Positions 17,477 to 26,251 of a stretch of 64,000 nt of DNA are shown piece after piece. This DNA comes from Streptomyces globisporus (GTDB lineage Bacteria > Actinomycetota > Actinomycetes > Streptomycetales > Streptomycetaceae), in assembly GCA_014649555.1 (NCBI GenBank), contig BMTG01000004.1, forward strand, positions 496,001 through 560,000, in the 5' to 3' direction. Position 1 is the first letter of the stretch; the number at the start of each line of letters is the position of its first letter. A program made the position numbers and the translations under genes. The notes beneath the pieces were generated by a model that was given only the letters and a program-made list of their open reading frames with translations, did not search any database and had not been told where the DNA came from.

Positions 17477-18312
17477 GGACGCTGAGAGATCTGTTCGCGG
17501 TACGCACCCGGGAGCTGCCCTCGCCCGTCGCGCCCGGCTGCCCCGCCGTCGAGGCCGCCGGGCTCTCGGTCCGCCTCGGGCAGCGGCAGGTGCTGGACTC
17601 CGTCGACCTGACCGCGCACGCGGGCGAGGTGGTCGCCCTGGTCGGGCCGAACGGGGCCGGCAAGTCGACGCTGCTGGCCGCGCTCGCCGCCGATCTGGCC
17701 CCCGGAAGCGGCGAGGTGCGGATCGACGGCCGCCCGGCCACCGCGTGGTCCGCGCCCGAACTGGCGCTGCGCCGCTCGGTGCTGCCGCAGTCGGCCGTGC
17801 TGTCCTTCCCGTTCCCGGTGGAGGACGTCGTACGGATGGGGCGGGCGCCCTGGGCGGGTACGGAGCGGGAGGACGAGGACGACGCGGCGGTGGCCGCGGC
17901 GATGGCGGCGACCGAGGTGACCCGGTTCGCGGCCCGCCCGTTCTCGGCGCTGTCGGGCGGGGAGAAGGCGCGGGTGGCGCTGGCCCGGGTGCTGGCGCAG
18001 CGGGCCCCGTTGATGCTGCTCGACGAGCCGACCGCCGCCCTGGACCTGCGCCACCAGGAGCTGGTGCTGCGGATCTGCCGGGAGCGGGCCGCCGCCGGGG
18101 ACGCGGTGGTCGTCGTCCTGCACGATCTGGGTCTCGCCGCGGCGTACGCGGACCGGGCCGCCGTCCTGCACGACGGCCGGATCGCGGAACTGGGCCCGCC
18201 CGGGACGGTGTTCAGCGGCGAGCTGCTCGGCGAGGTCTACCGGCAGCCGGTGGAGGTCTTCCCCCATCCGCGTACGGGCACACCGCTGATCGTGCCGGTA
18301 CGTCAGAACTGA
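17473..18312 (+). CDS. hmuV: heme ABC transporter ATP-binding protein
   Basis: 279 residues. Walker A GPNGAGKST at 58-66, Q-loop at LPQSAV (about 105), signature LSGGE at 160-164, Walker B LMLLDEPT at 180-187, and switch His in VVVLHDLGLAA. The short interval between Walker A and signature fits the FecE/HmuV group. Last gene of the coupled hmuTUV operon (ATGA overlap with hmuU). Confidence 0.93.
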   Translation: MRTLRDLFAVRTRELPSPVAPGCPAVEAAGLSVRLGQRQVLDSVDLTAHAGEVVALVGPNGAGKSTLLAALAADLAPGSGEVRIDGRPATAWSAPELALRRSVLPQSAVLSFPFPVEDVVRMGRAPWAGTEREDEDDAAVAAAMAATEVTRFAARPFSALSGGEKARVALARVLAQRAPLMLLDEPTAALDLRHQELVLRICRERAAAGDAVVVVLHDLGLAAAYADRAAVLHDGRIAELGPPGTVFSGELLGEVYRQPVEVFPHPRTGTPLIVPVRQN

Positions 18313-18426
18313 CGCGGTTCCCGGGCCTGTCCTCGACCCAGGTCACGGTGTGGACGCTGTATCCGGTCCGCGCCCGCACACCCGTCGCGGCCCCGGTAGG
18401 GTTTCGACGGTCAGTGCGGGCGACGG

Positions 18427-19473
18427 ATGCAGAAGGCGCAGAAGCAACGGATGACGAGACACCCTGGGCTGGGTCGGCTGACGGCGGGGCTCGCGACGGC
18501 GACGGTGCTGTGCGTGACGGCGACCGGCTGTGTGACGGTGCACGGGGAGCTGGAAGTGCTGCCCGGGGCGAAGAAGTCCGAGGCCGCCCAGGCGCTCGAG
18601 GACTTCACCGACGCCTACAACGCGGCGGACAAGGCGTTCGATCCGGCGCTGGACGCGGACCGGGTGACGGGTTCGCTCGGCGCGATCAACCAGGCCGGGC
18701 TGAAGGCCCGCCGGACGTACAACCCCGAGGGAAACAAGGCGCACAAGCCGTTGGTGCTGGACGACGCGACCTACGTCATCCCCAAGAAGGCGGGCTGGCC
18801 CCGCTGGTTCCTCGCGGACACCGACTCCAACCGGGACCGGGACGGCGGGAAGCTGGACACCCGCTGGCTGGTGGTGTTCGTGCGGACGGGCCCCGACGCG
18901 CCGTGGAAGGCGGCCTACCTCGGCGTCCTCCCGGCGTCCCAGGTGCCGGAGTTCGCCCTCGACGGGGACGGGCTCGCCACCCCGGTGAAGCCGCAGGACG
19001 ACGAGCTGGCCGTGGCGCCGGCGGACCTGAGCGCCTCGTACACCGGCTATCTGCAGAACGGCTCCCCGGACGTGTTCACCCCGTCCACGTCGACCTCCGG
19101 CTGGCGCGAGACGCGCCGCACCACTCGGCGGGCGGGGTTCTCGTACCAGTACATCGACCAGCCGCTGACGGACAGCACGTTCGCACCGCTGGGGCTGCGT
19201 ACCGAGGACGGCGGGGCGCTGGTCTTCTTCAACAGCAAGCACTTCGAACGGCAGGTCGCCGCGAAGGGGCTGCGGCCCGAGGTCAACCCGGACGTGAAGG
19301 CGCTGCTCACCGGCGAGGTGAACAGCACCCTCACCAAGGAGCGCGTCTCCAGCCAGCTGGTGCACGTACCGCCGCGGGCCGCGGGGGCCGGTTCCGGTGC
19401 GGACACGGGCGCCGGCGGCAAGGTACGGATGCTGAACCGGCTGCCGGGCCTGATCGCGGCGAAGGGCGAATAG
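18427..19473 (+). CDS. hypothetical lipoprotein
   Basis: 348 residues. N-terminal basic segment and hydrophobic core ending in a lipobox (VTATGC, Cys35), then a secreted alpha/beta domain with no motif I recognise (EDFTDAYNAADKAFDP, GWPRWFLADTDSNRD, ALVFFNSKHFERQ) and a Gly/Ala-rich insert near residue 312-325. Probably an outer-face lipoprotein conserved in Streptomyces. An ATG 8 codons later (18451) is an equally possible start. It lies 114 nt after hmuV, so it may have its own promoter. Confidence 0.72.
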   Translation: MQKAQKQRMTRHPGLGRLTAGLATATVLCVTATGCVTVHGELEVLPGAKKSEAAQALEDFTDAYNAADKAFDPALDADRVTGSLGAINQAGLKARRTYNPEGNKAHKPLVLDDATYVIPKKAGWPRWFLADTDSNRDRDGGKLDTRWLVVFVRTGPDAPWKAAYLGVLPASQVPEFALDGDGLATPVKPQDDELAVAPADLSASYTGYLQNGSPDVFTPSTSTSGWRETRRTTRRAGFSYQYIDQPLTDSTFAPLGLRTEDGGALVFFNSKHFERQVAAKGLRPEVNPDVKALLTGEVNSTLTKERVSSQLVHVPPRAAGAGSGADTGAGGKVRMLNRLPGLIAAKGE

Positions 19474-19549
19474 CCGGGGCAGGGGCGACCAGCCGCGAGC
19501 GAGCAGCGCGGCTCAGCGCCTCCGCTCGGCTCCAGGACTCCCGCTCGGC

Positions 19550-20296
19550 TCAGCGGCTCAGCGGCCAGGCGATCGCGTCGTGGTCCAGCTCGCTCTGCTC
19601 GGCGCTGCCCGCGTACCGGGCGCAGGCGTCGGTCAGCGTCTCCAGCAGGGTCAGCGGGTCGGGCAGCTCGTGCTCGGGCCCGCGCACCCAGTGGACGTCC
19701 AGCTCACCGGGGAGCCGGGCGGGCGGCAGCAGGACGTAGCTGCCCCGGCAGTGCCAGCGCAGGCCCGGGTGGGCGTCCATGGTCTCGGGGTGGCAGTCCA
19801 GCTCGCAGGGCCACCACTCGTCCTCGTCCTCGGGGGTGCCGCGGGTGGCGGTGAAGAAGAGCATCCGGTCGTCGCCGGACTGCGCGACCGGGCCGACGTC
19901 GATGCCCGCGTCGAGAAGACGCTCCAGGGCGCTGAGGCCGGCGGTGAGCGGGACGTCCAGCACGTCGTGGATCATTCCGGTCGCGGTGATGAAGTTGGCC
20001 TCGGGCTGACCGGCGGCCCAGCGCTCGATCTGGGCCCGGTCGGTGGTCGACTGCGTCTGCCAGGCGAAGGAGACGGGATGCCGGGCGGGGGTGGGACAGC
20101 CGATGCGTTCGCACGAACATCGGTATCCGACGGGGTGGGCGGCGGGGGCGATCGGCATGCCCGCGTCGGCGACCGCCAGGAGCATGCCCACCCGGGCCAA
20201 ATCGTCGGTCTCGGCCCCGGATGATTTGGGACGTCGCCGCAGCCACTGGGAGATCCTGCTCTCTGTGCCGCGGAAACGGCCGGAATCGGCGCCCAT
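19550..20296 (-). CDS. Prim-Pol-like protein with degenerate active site
   Basis: 248 residues resembling the N-terminal primase/polymerase domain of archaeo-eukaryotic primases: CSCERIGCPTPARHPVSFAW, then a DRAQIERWAAGQPEANFITATG segment typical of the family. The expected metal-binding hDhDh strand reads VLDVP (Asp114 kept, second Asp replaced by Pro116), and the usual Gly-Gly-x-His strand reads GDDRMLFF (His replaced by Met145). Active enzymes need both Asp and the His, so this copy is probably not a polymerase. No helicase partner, integrase or origin is nearby. Confidence 0.75.
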   Translation of the reverse strand: MGADSGRFRGTESRISQWLRRRPKSSGAETDDLARVGMLLAVADAGMPIAPAAHPVGYRCSCERIGCPTPARHPVSFAWQTQSTTDRAQIERWAAGQPEANFITATGMIHDVLDVPLTAGLSALERLLDAGIDVGPVAQSGDDRMLFFTATRGTPEDEDEWWPCELDCHPETMDAHPGLRWHCRGSYVLLPPARLPGELDVHWVRGPEHELPDPLTLLETLTDACARYAGSAEQSELDHDAIAWPLSR

Positions 20297-20461
20297 CTAT
20301 CCCCTCACCTCAGCAGTTCACCTCAGCGTTGCCTGTCCATGGTCGCACCATCCTGCGGTTCGGGTGGCCAGAGTTCACCAGCGGGGCCGTGTACCACTGC
20401 ACCGAGTGAGCACCATCACGCCCGATGTCGCCACATATCGGATACGACGGCGGGTCCGGCG

Positions 20462-21103
20462 TCACGGTCGCGGGGCGAGCCCGCCGACCGCGTAGTCGAC
20501 GATCTCGTCGGCGTACGCATGGGTGAGCGGCAGTGTCCGGAGCAGCCAGCGGTGCATCAGCGGGCCGATGAGCAGCTCCAGGGCGATCCGGGGATCGACG
20601 CCGGCGCGGACGTCGCCGGCCTCCTGGGCGGCCCGCAGCCGTGTGACGTACAACGCGAGCTGCGGGTCGAGCAGCCTGTGGACGAATTCGGCGCCGAGCT
20701 TGGCGTCCACGATGCCCTCGGCGGTCAGCGCGCGGGTGGGGGCCTCCAGCACCGGGTCGTTCAGTTCGTCGACGGTGGCCCGCAGGACGAGCTTGAGGTC
20801 GGCGACCAGGTCACCGGTGTCGGGGATGCCCTGGGCGGCCTCGTCGGACTGCGCTTCCCCGCCGGACCCGGCCCCCTCGGCGGACCGGCCCGCCAGGTCC
20901 AGGAAGGCGTCCATCAGCACGGCGGCCTTGGAGGGCCACCAGCGGTAGATGGTCTGCTTGCCGACCCCGGCGCGGGCGGCGATACCCTCGATCGTCGTAC
21001 GCCGGTACCCCACCTCCGTGACGAGGGCGAGGGCGGCGTCGTGGATGGCGCGGCGGGAGCGGTCGCTGCGGCGGCTGGAGTCGGGGGCCTTGGTGGGTGC
21101 CAT
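20462..21103 (-). CDS. TetR/AcrR-family transcriptional regulator
   Basis: 213 residues. The N-terminal helix-turn-helix is clear: DAALALVTEVGYRRTTIEGIAARAGVGKQTIYRWWPSKAAVLMDAF at about 22-67; the remainder is a helical ligand-binding domain. Divergent from the dimethylargininase-like gene across 203 nt; whether it regulates that gene is not shown. Confidence 0.9.
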   Translation of the reverse strand: MAPTKAPDSSRRSDRSRRAIHDAALALVTEVGYRRTTIEGIAARAGVGKQTIYRWWPSKAAVLMDAFLDLAGRSAEGAGSGGEAQSDEAAQGIPDTGDLVADLKLVLRATVDELNDPVLEAPTRALTAEGIVDAKLGAEFVHRLLDPQLALYVTRLRAAQEAGDVRAGVDPRIALELLIGPLMHRWLLRTLPLTHAYADEIVDYAVGGLAPRP

Positions 21104-21306
21104 GCGGCCAATCTACCCCCCGCGAGCCGATACGTATCGTCTTGCAAGGTCCCGCTGACGTCCTGATGATGTCCTGTGCGGTGTCCGGTGAACCACCCGA
21201 TCGGATCACTGCGGATCCGGCGCGCACGGCGCACCATGGGCTCACGCACAGACCGTGCGCATCCCACCGTTCCGCGGCCCAGGCCGCCGATCGTGAGGAG
21301 CCCGAG

Positions 21307-22122
21307 TTGAACCGTGACGCCACCCCTCGTCGCTACCTGATGTGCGCACCGACGCACTTCCGGGTCACCTACTCCATCAACCCGTGGATGGACCCGTCCA
21401 AACCCGTCGACCTGCCGCTGGCCCAGACCCAGTGGGAGGACCTGCGCGACCGCTACCGGAGCCTCGGCCACACCGTCGAGCTGCTCACCCCCCGCCCCGA
21501 TCTGCCCGACATGGTCTTCGCCGCCAACGGCGCCACGGTGATCGACGGCCGGGTGCTCGGCGCGCTGTTCGCGTACCGGGAGCGGTTCGAGGAGGCCGGG
21601 GCCCACCGGGACTGGTTCCGGGAGAACGGCTTCGCCGAGGTCCAGGAGCCGGAGCACGTCAACGAGGGCGAGGGGGACTTCGCCGTCACCGCCTCCTATC
21701 TGCTGGCCGGGCGCGGCTTCCGCTCCAGCCCGCTCTCGCACATGGAGGCCCAGGAGTTCTTCGGGGTGCCGGTCATCGGCCTCGATCTGGTGGACCCGCG
21801 CTACTACCACCTGGACACCGCGCTCTGTGTGCTGGACACGGCGGCCGACGAGATCATGTACTACCCGGACGCGTTCTCCGCCGCCAGCCGGGCGGTGCTG
21901 CGCCGGCTGTTCCCGGACGCGCTGCTGGCCCGGGAGGCGGACGCGGCGGCGTTCGGGCTCAACTCGGTCAGCGACGGGCGTCATGTGCTGCTGCCGCAGG
22001 GGGCGGCCGGGCTGCTCGATCCCCTGCGGGACCGGGGCTTCGAGCCGATCCCGATGGACCTGGGCGAGCTGCTCAAGGGCGGCGGCAGCGTGAAGTGCTG
22101 TACGCAGGAGCTGCGGGCCTAG
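21307..22122 (+). CDS. ddaH: dimethylarginine dimethylaminohydrolase-like amidinotransferase-fold hydrolase
   Basis: 271 residues. Pentein-fold hydrolase that attacks the guanidino carbon of arginine derivatives. Visible active-site positions: FAANGA (71-76), EGEGDF (120-125), YYHLDTALC with His168, and the nucleophile in GGGSVKCCTQELR (Cys264, with Cys265 next to it). TTG start at 21307 with GAGGAG 6 nt upstream. DDAH is favoured over arginine deiminase by length and the short N terminus, but the exact substrate (N-methylarginine or another guanidine compound) cannot be read from the sequence. Its stop overlaps the stop of the convergent Rsm22 gene. Confidence 0.82.
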   Translation: MNRDATPRRYLMCAPTHFRVTYSINPWMDPSKPVDLPLAQTQWEDLRDRYRSLGHTVELLTPRPDLPDMVFAANGATVIDGRVLGALFAYRERFEEAGAHRDWFRENGFAEVQEPEHVNEGEGDFAVTASYLLAGRGFRSSPLSHMEAQEFFGVPVIGLDLVDPRYYHLDTALCVLDTAADEIMYYPDAFSAASRAVLRRLFPDALLAREADAAAFGLNSVSDGRHVLLPQGAAGLLDPLRDRGFEPIPMDLGELLKGGGSVKCCTQELRA

Positions 22123-23114
22123 GCGGGGCCCTCCGGCGGCCAGGGTTCGCCCCAGGCGACGTCCCTGGCCGCCCGGTACAGCTCGCCGTGGCGCTTGCTC
22201 ACCGTGGCGCGGGCCAGCCCCTCGTCCCGGGTGCACAGCTCCAGCTGGACCAGGCCCTTGCGGATCTGCGGTTTCCGGGTGATCCGGGCGGGCGCCGGGG
22301 CGGCGGGGAAGCGGGTGCCGACGACGTAACTGAACTTCTCGTCCTCGTGGCTCAGCGAGCCGCCCTTGACCTGCCGGTGCAACGAGGAGCGGCTGACCCG
22401 GGCCGAGAAGTGGCACCAGTCGGCCCCGGGGGTGATCGGGCAGGCGTCGCTGTGCGGGCAGGGGGCCGCGATCCGCAGCCCGGCGGCGATCAGCCGGTCG
22501 CGGGCCTCGATGATGCGGGCGTAGCCGTCGGGGGTGCCGGGCTCGACGATCACCACGGCCTGCCCGGCCGCCGCGGCCGCGTCGACCAGCTCGGTCCTGG
22601 CGGTGGCCGTCAGCTCCTTGAGGACGTAGCTGACGGTGATCAGGTCGGCCGGCGCCAGCTCCAGGGCCGCGCCGATCCGGGCCCGCTCCCAGCGCGCGTC
22701 CCGGAGGGAGGGCACGCCGGACGCCTCGGCCAGTTCACGGCCGAGCGCGAGGGCCGGTTCGGCCCAGTCCAGGACGGTGGTGGCCGGGCCCTCCCAGGCC
22801 CCGGCGACCGCCCAGCTCGCCGCGCCCGTGCCGCCGCCGACGTCGGTGTGGGTGGCGGGCGTCCAGTCGGGCGCGGCCTCGACGAGGGCGTCGAGGGCGG
22901 ACCGTACGGCTTCGAAGGTGGCGGGCATCCGGTACGCGGCGTAGGCGACGACGTCGGAGCGGTCCCGCAGGATCGGAGCGTTCGTCGGGGTCTCCCCGCG
23001 GTAGCTGGCGATCAGCCGGTCGACGGCCTGCGCGGCCTGCTTGGGCGGCAGTCCGTCGAGCAGCCCGGCCAGCGCCGCGCGCAGGGACTGTGCGGTGGGG
23101 AGGGTGACGTTCAC
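22119..23114 (-). CDS. Rsm22-family rRNA methyltransferase-like protein
   Basis: 331 residues. SAM-binding motif HTDVGGGTGAASWA, then DLITVSYVLKEL, and the family Cys cluster CPHSDACPITPGADWCHFSARVSR, which resembles the metal or Fe-S site of mitochondrial Rsm22/METTL17 proteins that associate with the small ribosomal subunit. GTG at 23114 chosen since it gives VNVTLPTAQSLRAAL; no strong ribosome binding site is visible. Convergent with ddaH, sharing the palindromic CTAG at 22119-22122. Confidence 0.82.
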   Translation of the reverse strand: MNVTLPTAQSLRAALAGLLDGLPPKQAAQAVDRLIASYRGETPTNAPILRDRSDVVAYAAYRMPATFEAVRSALDALVEAAPDWTPATHTDVGGGTGAASWAVAGAWEGPATTVLDWAEPALALGRELAEASGVPSLRDARWERARIGAALELAPADLITVSYVLKELTATARTELVDAAAAAGQAVVIVEPGTPDGYARIIEARDRLIAAGLRIAAPCPHSDACPITPGADWCHFSARVSRSSLHRQVKGGSLSHEDEKFSYVVGTRFPAAPAPARITRKPQIRKGLVQLELCTRDEGLARATVSKRHGELYRAARDVAWGEPWPPEGPA

Positions 23115-23344
23115 CGCCGAATTGTAGGCGGAGGCGACCCGTCGGCCGCATTCCGCTTCCGCCGGGGCGGGCGGGGGTACGCAGGGACGTACGCGGGCGG
23201 GACGGGGGGGCCGGACGAGCCGCACGAAGGGTTCACGTAACCGGCACGGAACAGGAATCCGGCGAACTCCACGTGGCCGGAGGCCTGTTGCTACGCTGAC
23301 CGCGCGTGCACGGCACCAGATCAAGATGGTCCAGCGGGGGAGCC

Positions 23345-24664
23345 ATGAGGCAGAAGATCGTGCGGCTGACGCTGGTCGGCGGGGTGGTCTTTCTCGCCCT
23401 GCTCCTGCTGCTGGCCACCTGCGGCGGCGACCCCGAGGGCGAGAAGAAGGACGGCGCGGCCACCGCGACGGCGAAGCCGGTGCTGCCGAGCGCGGGCCCG
23501 GTGACCCGGCTGACCGTTCCGCCCGAGTACGCGACGGACCGGGGCTGGGAGATCATCGGCTCCTCCCCCGATGTCGCCGTCTCCCATACGACGGGGCTGC
23601 TGGCCTATCTGGAGCGGTCCGAGGGCAACCGCTACCGGTTGCGCACCGTCGACACGGCCAGCGGCGAGCTGGGCTGGCGGGGCCAGGCCTGGCAGCCGCC
23701 GGACCCGCTGCACTACCCGAAGCTCGCCACGGTGGCCAAGGGCGACCGGCAGTACTTCGTGACCTGGTCCTACGGGAAGGTCGGCGACGGGCTTTCGCCG
23801 TCGAGCACCTTCCTCGCCCTCGATCTGTACGACGTGACGAACGGGAACCGGCAGCGCGTCGAGGTGCCGTGGTCCGGGGCCCCGAAGGTCACCACGACCG
23901 GGCCGGGCATCGTGATCAGCGACGCGAAGGCGAACAGCACCCTGATCGACCCGGTCACCGGTGAGGTGACCGAGCTGCGCGCGGACAAGCTCGGGTATCC
24001 CAAGGGCTGCCCGGCCTGCAAGCAGCTCACCGAGGTGCACGGGCAGACCGCCGACGGCCTGCTGCTCGGCGGGGCGCGGGAGTTCTGGGTGCGCGGCGGC
24101 TGGTTCAGCCGGAACGTGGCACCCAAGGGGACCGAGAAGGGCAGCGGCGTGGTGACGTCGATGACCCCGGACCAGGTGCTGGCGAAGTGGCAGCCCGCGA
24201 AGAAGACCAAGCGGGCGGGGACCCATGAGCTGTGGGCGGTGCACGACGCGGCGACCGGGGAGGTGCTCACCTCGGTGGAGTGCCACAAGCCGGCCATAAA
24301 GCCGGGGCGCTACCCGCAGGCGGTCCTCTCGCCCTCGGGCGACTACCTGATCGCCGGGAACCTGGCCTTCGACCTGGAGGCGAAGCAGGGCCGCTGCTTC
24401 GAGGACGAGGGCGGCACCGCGCATCTGACGCTGGCCACGGTGACGGACGACGGCATCGCGTACGGGGCGGAGAACGCGCGCGACGCCTCGGAGGCACTGT
24501 CCGGAGGCGGGCTCCCGGTCGCGATGGACTTCGCCACCTGGAGCACCGAGCGACTGTCGCGCAACGCCCGGCTGCCGGGGATGGAGACGACGGGGGTCGG
24601 GGTGTTCCGCTGGACCGACCGGCAGGACCGTACGCATCTGATCGGCTACCCGCGCACGGGCTGA
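23345..24664 (+). CDS. hypothetical secreted lipoprotein with beta-propeller-like sequence
   Basis: 439 residues; ATG at 23345 after GGGGGAG. Hydrophobic N terminus ending in LATC (Cys26) fits a lipoprotein. The body alternates strand pairs with phrases such as YRLRTVDTASGELGWRG, NSTLIDPVTGEVTEL and VHDAATGEVLTSVEC, reminiscent of PQQ/WD-type propeller blades. No catalytic motif. Function unknown. Confidence 0.7.
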   Translation: MRQKIVRLTLVGGVVFLALLLLLATCGGDPEGEKKDGAATATAKPVLPSAGPVTRLTVPPEYATDRGWEIIGSSPDVAVSHTTGLLAYLERSEGNRYRLRTVDTASGELGWRGQAWQPPDPLHYPKLATVAKGDRQYFVTWSYGKVGDGLSPSSTFLALDLYDVTNGNRQRVEVPWSGAPKVTTTGPGIVISDAKANSTLIDPVTGEVTELRADKLGYPKGCPACKQLTEVHGQTADGLLLGGAREFWVRGGWFSRNVAPKGTEKGSGVVTSMTPDQVLAKWQPAKKTKRAGTHELWAVHDAATGEVLTSVECHKPAIKPGRYPQAVLSPSGDYLIAGNLAFDLEAKQGRCFEDEGGTAHLTLATVTDDGIAYGAENARDASEALSGGGLPVAMDFATWSTERLSRNARLPGMETTGVGVFRWTDRQDRTHLIGYPRTG

Positions 24665-24716
24665 GACCGCCCGGACGCGCCCGGGCCGGGCCCTCCCCGC
24701 CCGGCTCCTCAGGACC

Positions 24717-26174
24717 TCAGAGGCCGCCGGCCTCGCGTCCCGCGCGCTGCCAGGGGCGGCACAGGAGCAGGAAGCAGCCCACCGCAGCCACCGCGCAGAC
24801 CACCTGGACGACGGCCATCGGGACGGCCGTGTCCTCCCCCGCGATACCGACCAGCGGGGAGGCGACGGCCCCGATGAGGAACGAGGACGTACCGAGCAGC
24901 GCGGAGGCGGAGCCCGCCGCGTGCTTGGTCCGCATGAGGGCCTGGGCGTTGGTGTTCGGCATCGCGAGGCCCATCGCCGACATCAGGACGAACAGTCCGG
25001 CGGCGACGGGGACGAGCCCGACCTCACCGAAGACGCCGGTCGTCATGAGGAGCAGCGCGACGGCGGCCAGCACGATCACGGCGAGGCCGAAGCCGAGCAC
25101 CTTGTCGAGGCGGAACCGGCCCACGAGGAGCTTGCCGTTGATCTGCCCCACGGCGATCAGACCGATGGAGTTGAGCCCGAAGAGCAGACTGAAGGTCTGC
25201 GGCGAGGCCCCGTAGATCTCCTGCACGACGAACGGGGAGGCGGAGATGTACGCGAACAGGACGGCGAAGGCGAGCCCGCCCGCGACCATGTAGCCGGTGA
25301 AGACCCGGTCGGCGAGCAGCCCGCGCATGGTGCGCAGGGCGTCGGTGACACCGCCGGTGTGGCGGGCGGCGGGCGGCAGCGTCTCGTGCAGCCACTTCCA
25401 CACGACGAGGGTGAGCACGATGCCGACGGCGGTCAGCACGACGAAGATGCCCCGCCAGTCGGTGAACCGCATCACCTGACCGCCGATCAGCGGCGCGATG
25501 ATCGGGGCGACGCCGGAGATCAGCATCAGGGTGGAGAAGAACCGGGCCATCTCCACGCCGTCGTAGAGGTCGCGCACCACGGCCCGCGCGATGACGATCC
25601 CGGCCGCGCCCGCGAGCCCCTGGAGGAGGCGGAAGCCGATGAGGAGTCCGGCGGTGGGGGCCAGGGCGCAGAGCGCGGTGGCGAGGACGTAGACGACCAT
25701 GCCGAGGAGCAGCGGGGTGCGGCGGCCCCAGCGGTCGCTCATCGGTCCGACGACGAGCTGGCCGAGCGCCATCCCGGCCAGGCACGCGGTCAGCGTGAGC
25801 TGGATGGTGGCGGCAGGGGCGCTCAGGGAGTCGGTGACGGCGGGGAGCGCCGGGAGGTACATGTCCATGGACAGCGGCGGCAGGGCGGTGAGCCCGCCGA
25901 GGACCAGGGTGACCAGGAGTCCGGTGCGCCGGGCGGCCTTCGCGGCCGGGGCGGACAAGGCGGAGGATCCGGGTGCTCCCGGCAGGCCTGCCGGGGCGGT
26001 CGCCTGCGGGGCCGCCGGGTCGACGGCGAGGGCGCCCACGTCCCCGTGCGGGACGGCCGGGGCGTCCTCGGCACCGGTGAAGAGGTCCGCGTCGGTTCCG
26101 GGTCCGGTCCCGGAGGTGGGTATGTGTGCTCGCTGGGCCCGGCTGCCGCCGCTCTCCGGCATTCTCATCTCCAC
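24717..26174 (-). CDS. Bcr/CflA-family multidrug efflux MFS transporter
   Basis: 485 residues with an unusually long (about 75-residue) polar Ala/Pro-rich N-terminal extension before 12 transmembrane helices. Family features: LPALPAVTDSLSAPAATIQLTLTACLAGMALGQLVVGPMSDRWGRR (motif A after helix 2) and the FASNTNAQ-like AMPNTNAQALMR segment. Exports drug-like compounds by proton antiport. A later start would remove part of the extension. Confidence 0.88.
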   Translation of the reverse strand: MEMRMPESGGSRAQRAHIPTSGTGPGTDADLFTGAEDAPAVPHGDVGALAVDPAAPQATAPAGLPGAPGSSALSAPAAKAARRTGLLVTLVLGGLTALPPLSMDMYLPALPAVTDSLSAPAATIQLTLTACLAGMALGQLVVGPMSDRWGRRTPLLLGMVVYVLATALCALAPTAGLLIGFRLLQGLAGAAGIVIARAVVRDLYDGVEMARFFSTLMLISGVAPIIAPLIGGQVMRFTDWRGIFVVLTAVGIVLTLVVWKWLHETLPPAARHTGGVTDALRTMRGLLADRVFTGYMVAGGLAFAVLFAYISASPFVVQEIYGASPQTFSLLFGLNSIGLIAVGQINGKLLVGRFRLDKVLGFGLAVIVLAAVALLLMTTGVFGEVGLVPVAAGLFVLMSAMGLAMPNTNAQALMRTKHAAGSASALLGTSSFLIGAVASPLVGIAGEDTAVPMAVVQVVCAVAAVGCFLLLCRPWQRAGREAGGL

Positions 26175-26251
26175 ATCGTTGAATCCGCATCTATGCTCTC
26201 AGCTCGGCCGGAGTGGTCGATACCTTTTTCGGGTGGGCTGGGGTGGCGGGC

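Noticed and set aside
19550-20296. Plasmid or integrative-element replication module
   Set aside because: No integrase, attachment-site repeats, helicase or partition genes occur nearby and the flanking genes look chromosomal.
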